A stretch of DNA of 64,000 nt from Acidobacteriota bacterium (GTDB lineage Bacteria; Acidobacteriota; Terriglobia; 2-12-FULL-54-10): positions 1-64,000 of the forward strand of contig JACPPJ010000044.1 in the NCBI GenBank assembly GCA_016191085.1, in the 5' to 3' direction. The notes below the pieces were generated by a model. That model was not told where the DNA came from, made no database searches, and saw only the letters and a program-made list of their open reading frames with translations. The position numbers and the translations under genes are program-made. Shown here one piece after another: positions 54,125 through 63,348 of this stretch (its first letter is position 1; every line of letters starts with the position of its first letter).

Positions 54125-56080
54125 ATGGGAATCGCCAAAACTTTGTTGTTCCTGCTGATCGTCGTTCTCGATGGCGCGGTAGTAACCTACACGTACAAGA
54201 GGAGCATGCCTCCGGTGCTTCGCCTCTGCGTGGGAGCCTGCACCGGGTTTGCTCTGGTTGGCACAATCGGATTCGTTGCCGCTTCCCTAGCGGGCGCGGT
54301 GAATGCCGCCGTCGTCTGGATTACAACGACGGTTGTGACTCTCCCGATGGTGGCTGTCGCGCGAGCATACCGCGCGCGGATCGCGGCCGAGGTGAACGAA
54401 AGCGTCACGCGTATGCGAAACGGCATTTCACAACCGAACTGGACTGCTGCGGTGTCAATTGCTTTCTACGTCGCGATAGCCATCCTGCTCGGCCAGATCT
54501 TTGGGAAAGCAGCCTTTCTTCGCCCCGACGGCATCTACACGGGCGTGCTCAACAACCTGGGCGATCTTCCTTTCCATATGCAGATCGTCTCCAGCTTCTC
54601 TGAAGGCCGTAATTTCCCTCCGGAAGACCCGGCCTTCGCGGGCATCCGCTTTTCCTATCCCTTCCTGGCCGATTTTCTTGCTGCGATGGTCAAGCAGTCC
54701 GGCGGCATCTCGCTCATCGCAGCCATGTGGCTCGAGAACATGGTGCTTGCGCTCGCGATGGTGGGCCTGATCCATTACTGGACGCTGCAACTGACCCGCG
54801 ACCGCTTGGCCGGGCTGCTGGCGCCCGTCCTGGTGCTGTTCAGCGGCGGCTTGGGCTGGTCGCTTCTCTTTAGCGATGCTTGCGGCAACGCTTCCGGCAT
54901 ATTCGGCCTGCTCCCCCATTTGCCTCATCGCTACACCATAGGGACCGATCCCCTATGGCGATGGGGGAATTCATTGACCACCCTTTTCGTTCCACAACGC
55001 AGCATGCTGCTCGGGGTGCCGCTGGCCATCGTGATATTCAAACTATGGTGGGGTGCGCTGACGGAGGAGAGTCGCGATGCCGCCGATCGAACCGCCCCCG
55101 CTGTGCCGCCGATGCTCGCCGCGGGAGTGATGGCGGGGATGCTTCCGTTTATCCATGCCCACACGTTCATAGTCGTCATGATGGTCGGTGCATGTTTGGT
55201 TTTGCTATTCCCGAAGTGGAGAGCTTGGGCAGCATTCTTCTTGTCTGTGCTCGTCATCGCGGTGCCCGAAATGTTATGGGCCATGCACGGCAGCGGCGTG
55301 CGTGCGCAGACTTTTCTCGGCTGGTTCGTCGGGTGGGACCATGGCAACACCAACGCGATCTATTTCTGGTTCCTGAATACGGGCGCGTTCATTCCGCTGC
55401 TGCTCGCAGCAATTCTGTGGCGCCGAGAACATAAGAATCTTGTGCAGCCTGCGGCGCTGCGTTTTTATCTGCCTTTCGTGTTGTGTTTTGTCTTGCCCAA
55501 TTTGGTGAAATTTGCGCCCTGGGGATGGGACAACATCAAGGTTCTCTTCTATTGGTATCTGGCCTCCGCTCCGCTGGTGGCTCTGCTGCTGGCTTCGTGG
55601 TTCAGGCGGCCGGGAAACTTCCGGTTAGTGGCCGCGGCGTTGCTGCTAACGCTCACGCTGGCCGGAGCCTTGGACATCCTGCGTGTGTTGACGGGAACCG
55701 AAGACAATCGCGAATTCGATACCGACGGTATCGCCGTTGCCCGGCAAATCATCGAGCGCACGGAGCCGCGCGCTGTAGTGCTGCATGCGCCTACTTACGA
55801 CCCGCCTGTTTTTCTGACCGGCAGGCGCTCCCTGCTTGGGTACCCCGGACAAGCATGGTCCCGGGGCTTGGACTACGGCTCTCGCGAGAACGATATTCGC
55901 CAGATTTACGCCGGTTCGCCGCAAGCGCCTGCACTCATCAGCTCTTACCGCATTAACTATGTCATGGTAGGTCCGCAGGAACGGACAACACTGGCGGTCA
56001 ATGATGCATTCTGGAGCCGGTTCCCGGTGATCGCTCAATCCGGCGAATACCGCGTCGTGAAAGTGGACGGTTACAGATGA
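54125..56080 (+). CDS. Large polytopic membrane protein, possible GT-C-type glycosyltransferase
   Basis: 651 residues with about 12-14 hydrophobic segments and a C-terminal soluble part of some 120 residues (ILRVLTGTEDNREFDTDGIAV ... RTEPRAVVLHAPTYDPPVFLTGR). The long first extracytoplasmic loop contains LNNLGDLPFHMQIVSSFSEGRNFPPEDPAF, and GT-C transferases carry acidic catalytic residues in such a loop. The overall design fits dolichyl/undecaprenyl-sugar-using GT-C enzymes, but I recognise no specific family. It stands alone. Confidence 0.65.
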   Translation: MGIAKTLLFLLIVVLDGAVVTYTYKRSMPPVLRLCVGACTGFALVGTIGFVAASLAGAVNAAVVWITTTVVTLPMVAVARAYRARIAAEVNESVTRMRNGISQPNWTAAVSIAFYVAIAILLGQIFGKAAFLRPDGIYTGVLNNLGDLPFHMQIVSSFSEGRNFPPEDPAFAGIRFSYPFLADFLAAMVKQSGGISLIAAMWLENMVLALAMVGLIHYWTLQLTRDRLAGLLAPVLVLFSGGLGWSLLFSDACGNASGIFGLLPHLPHRYTIGTDPLWRWGNSLTTLFVPQRSMLLGVPLAIVIFKLWWGALTEESRDAADRTAPAVPPMLAAGVMAGMLPFIHAHTFIVVMMVGACLVLLFPKWRAWAAFFLSVLVIAVPEMLWAMHGSGVRAQTFLGWFVGWDHGNTNAIYFWFLNTGAFIPLLLAAILWRREHKNLVQPAALRFYLPFVLCFVLPNLVKFAPWGWDNIKVLFYWYLASAPLVALLLASWFRRPGNFRLVAAALLLTLTLAGALDILRVLTGTEDNREFDTDGIAVARQIIERTEPRAVVLHAPTYDPPVFLTGRRSLLGYPGQAWSRGLDYGSRENDIRQIYAGSPQAPALISSYRINYVMVGPQERTTLAVNDAFWSRFPVIAQSGEYRVVKVDGYR

Positions 56081-56412
56081 GCACATCTCCTATGAAGCGC
56101 GTTCTCGAATGGTTGCTAACGACAGGAAATCGTGTAGGCTCTTGGCAAGATTACGGAGGACGGTATACACTTCGGCGGCTGTAATCTTTAGATCATATTC
56201 GGAAATGGCCCCGTGTTAAATGGAAAGCACCCCCAGAACGATTTAGCAACTACGTTATCGCGCAGAATACAAACGTCATGGGGAGCGAACATGATGTACG
56301 GTTGCTGTTTGGCGAGATATAACAATGAGTCCAACTGAAGATCCAACGCTAATTGACAAAGCCTTGATACTATCACGTGGCACCATTGTAAGCGACTGAG
56401 AGATGCTCTAAA
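56081..56412. other. Non-coding gap before the transposase mosaic
   Basis: About 330 bases. A 30-codon frame starts at 56092 but lacks a ribosome site. No RNA gene seen. Confidence 0.4.
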
Positions 56413-56445
56413 GGTAGTGTCCTAAATCACTTTTAGGACACTACC
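56413..56445. repeat. 14-bp perfect inverted repeat, likely insertion-sequence ends
   Basis: GGTAGTGTCCTAAA at 56413-56426 and TTTAGGACACTACC at 56432-56445 with a 5-base spacer. The sequence looks like the terminal repeat of an insertion sequence. It directly abuts the truncated IS5-type remnant, suggesting two element ends placed back to back. No T-run, so it is not a typical terminator. Confidence 0.6.
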
Positions 56446-57010
56446 ACTCCCGAAGCCTCGGGTACGGGGTCGGCCCTGGCGCGACGGGCGAGCCGTGTTG
56501 AATGCCGTCTTGTGGGTTTTACGCACGGGCGCTCCCTGGCACGACTTGCCGGCTCGCTATCCGCCCTATCAAACCTGTCATCGTCGCTTTCAGCAGTGGC
56601 GGCGCGACGGCACCCTCACCGGCGTGCTGACGGCGCTGGCCGAAGACCTGCGCGACCGAGGCAAGTTGGACCTGTCGGAAACTTTCATCGACGCGACTTC
56701 AGCAGCGCCCCAAAGGGGGCTCTGCTGTCGGCCCGACTCGCCGAGGAAAAGGCAGTAAAATCATGGCGATCGTCGACCGCCATGGTCTTCCTATCGCCGT
56801 CAGCGAGGCGCTTCGCCGTATGAAACGAAACTCGTCGAAGCCACGCTGCAGCAGCGATTCCTCCCGGAAGTCCCCGCGAAAATGATCGGGGACCGGGCCT
56901 ACGATAGCGAGCGATTGGATCGGCAACTGCGCGACTGCTACGGCATCGAACTGATCGCTCCCCACAACCTGGGCCGCGGGAATCCTCCTACCCAGGATGG
57001 CCGCCCTCTG
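56446..57010 (+). pseudogene. IS5-family (IS427-like) transposase remnant
   Basis: Across three frames it reads [83 protein letters not shown] and [16 protein letters not shown] ... TQDGRPLR. Order and spacing match an IS427-type DDE transposase. The first ~20 residues and the C-terminal third are missing, and at least three frameshifts occur (near 56700, 56745 and 56810). Confidence 0.85.
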
Positions 57011-57325
57011 CGCGGCGGCCGAAGACAGCTCAAGCGCTGGCGTTGCGAGCGCGAATCGTACTGGCTTGCGCGGAGGGAAAAAGCAACACCGAAGTGAGCG
57101 CTGGAATGCAATTGTGTAAGCAAACCGTTGGCAAGTGGCGAGGCCGCTTCGTCACCAAGCGTCTGGACGGACTGCTGGACGAACCACACCCCGGAGCGCC
57201 GCGCCACATCAGCGATGCTCAGGTGGAACGCGTATTGACTGTGACGCTGGAATCGATGCCGTCCAACGCGACGCACTGGAGCACACGACTGTTGGCCCGG
57301 CGTTGCGGGATGAGCCAGAGCACAG
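57010..57325 (+). pseudogene. IS630-family transposase N-terminal remnant
   Basis: ARRPKTAQALALRARIVLAC, SAGMQLCKQTVGKWRGRF, RLDGLLDEPHPGAPRHISDA and ATHWSTRLLARRCGMSQSTVS form the helix-turn-helix half of an IS630 transposase. It begins without its own start, fused to the IS5 remnant at shared sequence (DGRPLR/ARRPK), and stops abruptly after GMSQSTVS. The DDE half is absent. Confidence 0.85.
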
Positions 57326-57853
57326 TCAGCACGAATGGATTAAGTTCACTTGATCGTGGGGGTCAAAACTAACGTCGTGACGGGAGTAGAAATCACGGAG
57401 CCTGACGTTCACGACACGACACAGTTTCCCGCCTTGGTTGAAGCGACCGGAAAACGGTTTGCAATTTCGGAAGTATCTGCCGACAAGGGTTACATCAGCA
57501 AACGGAACCTTGCGGTTGTGGCCGCTGCCGGTGCTGTTCCCTACATTCCTTTCAAGAGCAATACAACCGGGGAAGGCCCGGAACTCTGGCGCAAGATGTT
57601 TCACTTTTATCAGTTCAACCGGACAGGGTTCTTGCAGCATTATCACAAGCGGTCGAATGTGGAAACGGTCTTTTCGATGATGAAGCGGAAGTTTGGCGGG
57701 GCCGTGCGGTCGAAGACACCAACCGCCCAGGTCAACGAAATTCTGTGCAAGGTAATCTGCCATAACCTGTCTGTGCTGGTACAATCAATTTTCGAGCTTG
57801 GCATCGAGCCGACTTTCTGGGCAGAATCTTCACTTGCCCACAAAGTCAACTGA
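57326..57853 (+). pseudogene. DDE-type transposase C-terminal remnant (IS4/IS5 superfamily)
   Basis: Reads EWIKF, then after a one-base slip HLIVGVKTNVVTGVEI, FAISEVSADKGYIS (second catalytic Asp region), YHKRSNVETVFSMMKRKFGG (catalytic Glu region) and VICHNLSVLVQSIFELGI to a stop at 57853. It is the C-terminal half of a DDE_Tnp_1 transposase unlike the two preceding ones, joined directly to the IS630 piece. Confidence 0.8.
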
Positions 57854-57883
57854 TGGAGGGGGTTTTTAGGCAAAGCCACGCCC

Positions 57884-57962
57884 ACGCAAGCGAATTTTTC
57901 AGCAGCCTCTAAAGCCACTGAGGTTCGACGGTTAGACCTCAGGGGCTAAAGCCCCCTCATTT
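57884..57962. repeat. Palindromic repeat block (REP-like), copy 3
   Basis: Near-identical to 22427-22504: the 24 leading bases are identical, and gaggttcgacggttagacct and the ggggctaaagcc arm are shared. The left arm is altered (taaagccactgaggt), so the stem has two or three mismatches. It lies between the transposase mosaic and the secreted-protein gene. Confidence 0.8.
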
Positions 57963-58005
57963 CAATTTCAAACGGACCCACTACTGCCATCCCGAAGATT
58001 GTGGC

Positions 58006-58542
58006 TCACTTGGGCTTCCATCCCGGGCATGGTTTCCGCGTCGGGTCGCTGCCCGCGGAGAGGACGCCTTCGCAAGACGTCGCACGATACTCCGTCTTCT
58101 CGAACCGGAAAGTGTAAGTCGCAAATTCCGACTCCGAATTCCGATACCTGACTTCCAGGTCATGCCAGCCATTGTGCATGGCGGCAAGAGGGTTCATCGT
58201 TTCGCCGTCCGCTCGCAAAATCCTTCGCCAGTTATTCCCAAACCGTGCATAGAGCAGATAAGATGCGTTGCCATTAGAGCTGACAAGGCAATCTCCACGA
58301 CCAGTCACGAGCAGCGCGGGCGTAGTCGTGGTGGTTAGATTGATCTCTTCTGCGCTGATCTGCTGCTCCAGGACAGGCTTATCCTCCTGAAAGCAAGCAT
58401 CTGCGTCAAGATCTTTTCTGATTGTGGTAGCGAGGTCGGAAGGAAATTCAACGGGCTTTCGAGTGATCGTCTGAGCAAGCGCACTTACAGCGATGAGCAC
58501 AACCGCACCCAGCCATAGATGAATTCGCGTAAAGCGCCTCAT
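58006..58542 (-). CDS. Secreted protein, unknown
   Basis: 178 residues with a clear signal peptide (WLGAVVLIAVSALAQ). The body has a Thr-rich patch (LTTTTTPALLVTGRGDC) and four Cys that may pair (ACFQED, GRGDCLVSS, TSCEGV, KPCPGW). The middle resembles a beta-rich secreted module (YLLYARFGNNWRRIL, MHNGWHDLEVRYRNS), but I cannot name it. It starts one base after the thrS stop, so it is probably co-transcribed. Confidence 0.65.
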   Translation of the reverse strand: MRRFTRIHLWLGAVVLIAVSALAQTITRKPVEFPSDLATTIRKDLDADACFQEDKPVLEQQISAEEINLTTTTTPALLVTGRGDCLVSSNGNASYLLYARFGNNWRRILRADGETMNPLAAMHNGWHDLEVRYRNSESEFATYTFRFEKTEYRATSCEGVLSAGSDPTRKPCPGWKPK

Positions 58543-58543
58543 C

Positions 58544-60601
58544 TCATCCCTCTGCCTGATGCGACTGAATTGCCCGCCGAATACGGTCCAGCAGTTGTTC
58601 TTTGCCGAGGCTGCCCTGATCGCCCTCTTTGCGCGTTCGCAGGCTCACCGACGAACCTTCGACTTCTTTGTCCCCAACCACTAGCATATACGGTATCTTT
58701 TTCAGTTGCGCTTCACGGATCTTGAGGCCGATCTTTTCATTGCGGTCGTCAACTTCCGCGCGAACGCTCTCCACCCGGAGCAGGTTCACCAGCTCCCGCG
58801 CGTACGCCTGATGGCGCTCGGCTATGGGCAATACTACAGCCTGCACTGGCGAGAGCCACACCGGGAATGCGCCGGCAAAGTGCTCGATCAGCACTCCGCA
58901 GAACCGCTCCATGGACCCGAACGGCGCGCGGTGGATCATCACCGGCCGATGGAGTTGATTGTCGGGGCCAATGTAGCCGAGCACAAAACGTTCCGGCAGA
59001 TTGTAATCCACCTGAACCGTTCCGAGCTGCCACTCGCGCCCGAGCACGTCCTTGACGACGAAGTCTATTTTGGGACCATAGAAGGCGGCTTCGCCCGGCT
59101 CGTCGGTGAATGGAATGCCAAGCGTCGCGGCGGCCTCGCGGCAAGCATGCTCGGCGCGATCCCACACTTCGGCGTTGCCCACGTATTTGGATGAATCGAG
59201 AGCGCGCAGTCCTACGCGGACGCGGTAATCGTTCATGTTGAGCGTCTTCAAGATGGTCCCGACCAAAGACAAACAGCCGTTCAGTTCCTGCCTGATCTGG
59301 TCCGGAGTACAGAACAAGTGCGCGTCGTCTTGCGTGAACCCGCGCACGCGCACCATGCCGTTCAGTTCCCCGGATTGCTCCCACCGATAAACGGTGCCGA
59401 ACTCGGCGAGTCGAATCGGCAGATCGCGATACGAGTAGCGCTGGCTGGCAAAGATCCTGATGTGATGCGGGCAGTTCATTGGCTTGAGCAAATAGCCGTC
59501 AACCATCCCCTTTTCCAGGCGGTTCACCAGCTCGGCGCAGCTCACGCCGTCTTTAGCCAACTCGCTCAAGGTCTCGCGCTCTACGAACGGCGGATACTGC
59601 GAATCGGCATAATAAGGATAATGGCCGCTGGTGCGATACAGATCTAGCTTGCCGATGTGCGGCGTAAAAACCTGTGAGTAGCCCTGCTTGCGCAGCTCAG
59701 CGGAAATGAAGTTTTGCAGTTCCTGGCGCAACACGGCGCCAGCCGGCGTCCATAGGATCAGGCCCGGCCCGACCATTTCATCCAGCACGAACAGTTGCAT
59801 TCGCTTGCCGATGACGCGGTGGTCGCGCTCGCGCGCCTCTTCCAGGCGCTTCAGGTATTCGTCTAGCTCCGCCTTGCTAAAGAAAGCGGTGCCGTAGACG
59901 CGAGTGAGCCGGTCCGAGTTTTCATCGCCGTGCCAGTAGCTTGAAGCCAACGACATCACTTTGAAGGCTTTGATGCGTCCCGTGCTCGGCAAATGCGGCC
60001 CGCCGCAGAGGTCTTCCCAGTCCTGTCCCGGCCTGCCCGTGGCATAGAACGAGAGCGGCGGAGGCGCGTTGCCTACCGCGCCCTCGAGCGCCCTCAAGGC
60101 GTTATCAACTTTATACTTGTTGCCCTCGGCTTCGAGCTTCGCCAGCGCCTCGTCCTGCTTCATTTCATAACGCATGAAAGGCCGGTCCGAGGCCACGATC
60201 TCGCCCATGCGCTTCTCGATCTTCTCGAAATCCTTGGAAGAGAGGCTCTCGCCATCCGGTAATCGAATGTCGTAAAAGAAACCTTCGTCCGTAGGTGGGC
60301 CGTAAACAAGCTGTATCCCCGGCCAGTTCTCCTGCAAGGCCTCCGCCAGTACGTGCGCGGCCGAGTGCCGCAGCAGGAACAGGGCGTCCGGTTGTGGCTT
60401 GTCCCCTTTGGAAGGTTCCTCGACGAATACCACTTTGCTGTCGTGATCGATCAGGGTTGCGAGATCGCGCAACTGTCCGTCAATACGCACGCCCAGACTC
60501 CGCTTGGCCAGACTCCGACTGATATCCTCAGCGACCTTGCTCGCCGGGACCGGCTCAGAATAGCTCCTGGTAGAGCCGTCGGGAAAAGTGATTACGGGCA
60601 C
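58544..60601 (-). CDS. thrS: Threonyl-tRNA synthetase
   Basis: About 685 residues. TGS domain (VITFPDGSTRSYSEPVPASKVAEDIS), SAD editing domain with HSAAHVLAEAL and the zinc-like CGGPHLPSTGRIK, and class II core with GAVLRQELQNFI (motif 1), PMNCPHHIRIFASQ (zinc Cys/His), RLAEFGTVYRWEQSGELNGMVRVRGFTQDDAHLFC (motif 2) and HRAPFGSMERFCGVLIEH (motif 3). The anticodon domain closes it. I prefer GTG 60601 (GGGAG upstream) to the TTG at 60619. Confidence 0.96.
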   Translation of the reverse strand: MPVITFPDGSTRSYSEPVPASKVAEDISRSLAKRSLGVRIDGQLRDLATLIDHDSKVVFVEEPSKGDKPQPDALFLLRHSAAHVLAEALQENWPGIQLVYGPPTDEGFFYDIRLPDGESLSSKDFEKIEKRMGEIVASDRPFMRYEMKQDEALAKLEAEGNKYKVDNALRALEGAVGNAPPPLSFYATGRPGQDWEDLCGGPHLPSTGRIKAFKVMSLASSYWHGDENSDRLTRVYGTAFFSKAELDEYLKRLEEARERDHRVIGKRMQLFVLDEMVGPGLILWTPAGAVLRQELQNFISAELRKQGYSQVFTPHIGKLDLYRTSGHYPYYADSQYPPFVERETLSELAKDGVSCAELVNRLEKGMVDGYLLKPMNCPHHIRIFASQRYSYRDLPIRLAEFGTVYRWEQSGELNGMVRVRGFTQDDAHLFCTPDQIRQELNGCLSLVGTILKTLNMNDYRVRVGLRALDSSKYVGNAEVWDRAEHACREAAATLGIPFTDEPGEAAFYGPKIDFVVKDVLGREWQLGTVQVDYNLPERFVLGYIGPDNQLHRPVMIHRAPFGSMERFCGVLIEHFAGAFPVWLSPVQAVVLPIAERHQAYARELVNLLRVESVRAEVDDRNEKIGLKIREAQLKKIPYMLVVGDKEVEGSSVSLRTRKEGDQGSLGKEQLLDRIRRAIQSHQAEG

Positions 60602-60728
60602 GGCAGACGAAACTCCCAATGCTGTCGGGATATTGCAGGCGACTAGAGAAGGCCTGAGCTTTAGTTGTAGCAGTTATCAGCGCGGGGAATCAAGTGATCG
60701 GAGCACGGACGGTAGGTTCGGCGACCTC

Positions 60729-61976
60729 TCAGTTGCTAATGCTCATCGGTACATTTCCGCCTGTCATTTCCAACTCTCCTGTCGTATTCTGGCCGCATGC
60801 TTGCAGCGCCAATGAGAGCGCTGCTCTTGCCTCAGGTATTAGAGCGGACGACTTTCCCTCACTTTTTTCGATTTCCTTCAGCTGCTCGCATATGCTTCTC
60901 TCATCGAAGTCCACTACTAAGTTCTCATTGTCCCATACATACTGCTCCCGGGCTCGCTCATCAGTGCCAAACCTTATATTCGGTCCAGGATATTTTCCTG
61001 TGATCAATTTGACCAATTCCGAATCGTTGACTTCTGTTTTCCAGAACCCGAGCATATCGTTAGCCCCAGTTTCCCGGTTTACATGGAAACCCGTGAATTC
61101 AATGTTTCTAAGGTCCTGAAAGAGGTCGCCAATCTCACAAATCAGCTCATTGTTGGCCGTTAGTCCGACACACAACTTTCCGTTTTCGTCGAGCTTATCC
61201 TTTTCACGAAGGTAACCACTGTAAGATACGTCCCATTCCCCCGCAGCCAGGTTGACGCTTTTGCCTCTTCGTCTCAAAAGGGTCCGCTGATTTTTGGTGA
61301 TAACGACCATCTCAATGCCGAGTGGATGCCAGTTATATTCATTTAAAACGGGATCGGAGCTTTGAAATTTCTTAGAAACTTTCAGGGCGACGTTTTCAAG
61401 TTGCTTGCGTGCGTGCTCCTTCGCTTCGTGGTGGATGCCTTTTCTCCCCTGTAGCGTGAGGTAGCAGAAGTAATCAATCGCTGCGAGATTCAGTTCGATT
61501 CCTGAAGGCGCTTGCCTTGGGGGCATAATCAAACGGAATACAGTAGAATTGAAGTAATCGAGAAGCTTCTGGGGGTCGGATCTCCTCTGGTAGTTCAGAC
61601 CCTCTATAGTCGCTTTTATTTTAGAATCAGCCTCTAAGGCAAATTCATCATGAACACGGAGATCAATTCGGTTTCTGGTATACGCCGGGCAAAAGACCGT
61701 CAAAAGAGGAGGGGCGTTGGTGTTAGGTGAAGGCTCTTTGCTGGGCTGCGCGGCTTTCGAACGCCATAACCGTGGGATTGCAGACAGACGCGAGATTAGT
61801 TGCTTGATCCGACTGGAATACGCCCGCAGTACTAGCAAAATGATGACGAATAACCAGATCCACCAGTACCGCCGCACTTCTGCGAACTTCAATGAGAGGA
61901 TTCCTTGGGCGATTAGTGTGACGATTATGGGCCAGACCATGTTGGTCCATAACGGATCATTCCACAAACGCTTCAT
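60729..61976 (-). CDS. Membrane-anchored protein with a degenerate Nudix-like region, unknown
   Basis: 415 residues. Two N-terminal helices (about 12-30 and 37-51), a basic linker, then a soluble part. Residues 215-320 read like a Nudix fold: RTLLRRRGKSVNLAAGEWDVSYSGYL resembles the strand and G-W-D-x-S-x-G lead-in, and ANNELICEIGD stands where AxRELxEEzG is expected. The R-E-x2-E-E-x-G metal ligands are incomplete. Another acidic region follows. AGAAGG lies six bases before ATG 61976. Family not recognised; the Nudix relation is my inference. Confidence 0.6.
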   Translation of the reverse strand: MKRLWNDPLWTNMVWPIIVTLIAQGILSLKFAEVRRYWWIWLFVIILLVLRAYSSRIKQLISRLSAIPRLWRSKAAQPSKEPSPNTNAPPLLTVFCPAYTRNRIDLRVHDEFALEADSKIKATIEGLNYQRRSDPQKLLDYFNSTVFRLIMPPRQAPSGIELNLAAIDYFCYLTLQGRKGIHHEAKEHARKQLENVALKVSKKFQSSDPVLNEYNWHPLGIEMVVITKNQRTLLRRRGKSVNLAAGEWDVSYSGYLREKDKLDENGKLCVGLTANNELICEIGDLFQDLRNIEFTGFHVNRETGANDMLGFWKTEVNDSELVKLITGKYPGPNIRFGTDERAREQYVWDNENLVVDFDERSICEQLKEIEKSEGKSSALIPEARAALSLALQACGQNTTGELEMTGGNVPMSISN

Positions 61977-62400
61977 TGGGGACCTTCTTGGCAGTTGCTA
62001 ATTCCAATTCGGCAGACCTGGGCAAACGCGAGCTTGGTAATCCTAACAAAATTGGTGGCCGCGATCAACGGGCCCGTAGGTGGTATTGGTGGTATTGGTG
62101 AGTGAACCGAAGATGCCGGACTCGACCCATGGTTTGCTTTGTGAACACTCAGAGCGTAGATCGAATCATCTATGCCATCTTCAATCGCTACAACCCACAA
62201 TGGAAAAATCGCACCCTCCGGCTTTTTACACAAGCAGCTTGACATCACCGGAGCGTGCGATTAGGGAATTGCAGTTGCATCTGGTAAAATCTGGTCAGCA
62301 GTGAAAACTTCCATTTCAATACCGTTCCTCTTGCCGGGCGATCCGTCCCTGTCCACGGAGTAGAGGGCCTCGATAGGCAAACAGACGAAGGAGTTGACGC
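61977..62400. other. Gap between the Nudix-like gene and the Crp-type gene
   Basis: About 420 bases, divergent genes on either side, so both promoters should lie here. I see a short tandem GGTGGTATT repeat near 62077-62098 and no clear -35/-10 pair. Confidence 0.4.
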
Positions 62401-63105
62401 ATGCAAGTGAAAGGTATAACTGCCCAGAAGAAATCCACTCTCAACGGGGCAGGCAAAAAGAGGCAGGTGGTCGATTGGGAACCGCTTCTTGCTGGAATCG
62501 CCGGTGTGAATACCGTGCTGGAATATGGCGCGAACCGCAAGATATTCTCGCAAGGACAACCAGCAGATTCGGTGTTTTATTTGCGACAGGGCAAGGTGAA
62601 GCTGTCTGTCATCTCACAACAAGGAAAGGAAGCGATCGTTGCTGTTCTGGGCGCGGGCGAGTTTCTGGGAGAAGGATGCCTGGCAGGCCAGCCCTTGCGA
62701 ATAGCAACGGCGACTACCACGACGGAATCTATTCTCGCGAGAATTGAGAAGCCCCTGATGACGCGGATGCTCCACGAACATCACGAGATATCGGAATTGT
62801 TTGTCACGCATTTGCTTTCTCGCAACATCCGATACGAAGCGGATCTGGTCGACCAGCTTTTCAACTCCAGCGAGAAGCGCCTGGCTCGGATTCTGCTGTT
62901 GCTCTCGCATTTTGGCAAAGAAAGCAGGACGGAAGCTATCGTGCCCGGTATCAATCAGGGAAGCTTGGCACAAATGGTCGGCACGACCCGGTCCCGGGTC
63001 AGCCATTTCATGAATAAGTTCAAAAAACTGGGCTTTATCGATTACAGCAGCGACGACGGATTGACAGTCAATAGCGGCCTCCTCAGCGTAGTTCTGCACG
63101 ATTAA
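62401..63105 (+). CDS. Crp/Fnr-family transcription regulator
   Basis: 234 residues. A cyclic-nucleotide-binding-type barrel (FSQGQPADSVFYLRQGKVKLSV ... GAGEFLGEGCLAGQPLR), the long dimer helix, and a winged helix-turn-helix (GINQGSLAQMVGTTRSRVSHFMNKFKKLGFIDY). The N-terminus lacks the four Cys of FNR, so oxygen sensing by a cluster is unlikely. GGAG lies seven bases before ATG 62401. The target is not apparent; it is followed by the secreted protein gene. Confidence 0.9.
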   Translation: MQVKGITAQKKSTLNGAGKKRQVVDWEPLLAGIAGVNTVLEYGANRKIFSQGQPADSVFYLRQGKVKLSVISQQGKEAIVAVLGAGEFLGEGCLAGQPLRIATATTTTESILARIEKPLMTRMLHEHHEISELFVTHLLSRNIRYEADLVDQLFNSSEKRLARILLLLSHFGKESRTEAIVPGINQGSLAQMVGTTRSRVSHFMNKFKKLGFIDYSSDDGLTVNSGLLSVVLHD

Positions 63106-63348
63106 TATTTCTTCTAGCGCTCGTAATCTCTACCGGCTCCACACTGCACTTCACCATCAGCAATTGCCCTTTCTCTCTGTGCCGCCATACAGTTGGTAAC
63201 GGGCGAGCCGCGCAGGCGAACCTCTGCGTGTGAGCAATATTGACCATGCACGTGAGCAGGAAGGAACTGACGGCGAATTATCCTCGGAGTATACAGAGTA
63301 TAGAGCGTTTTGTAAGACTCCGATGCGAAGCTCATGAAGGAGACTCTA

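Noticed and set aside
62077-62098. Tandem GGTGGTATT as a regulatory iteron
   Set aside because: Only two copies and no relation to a promoter that I can see.
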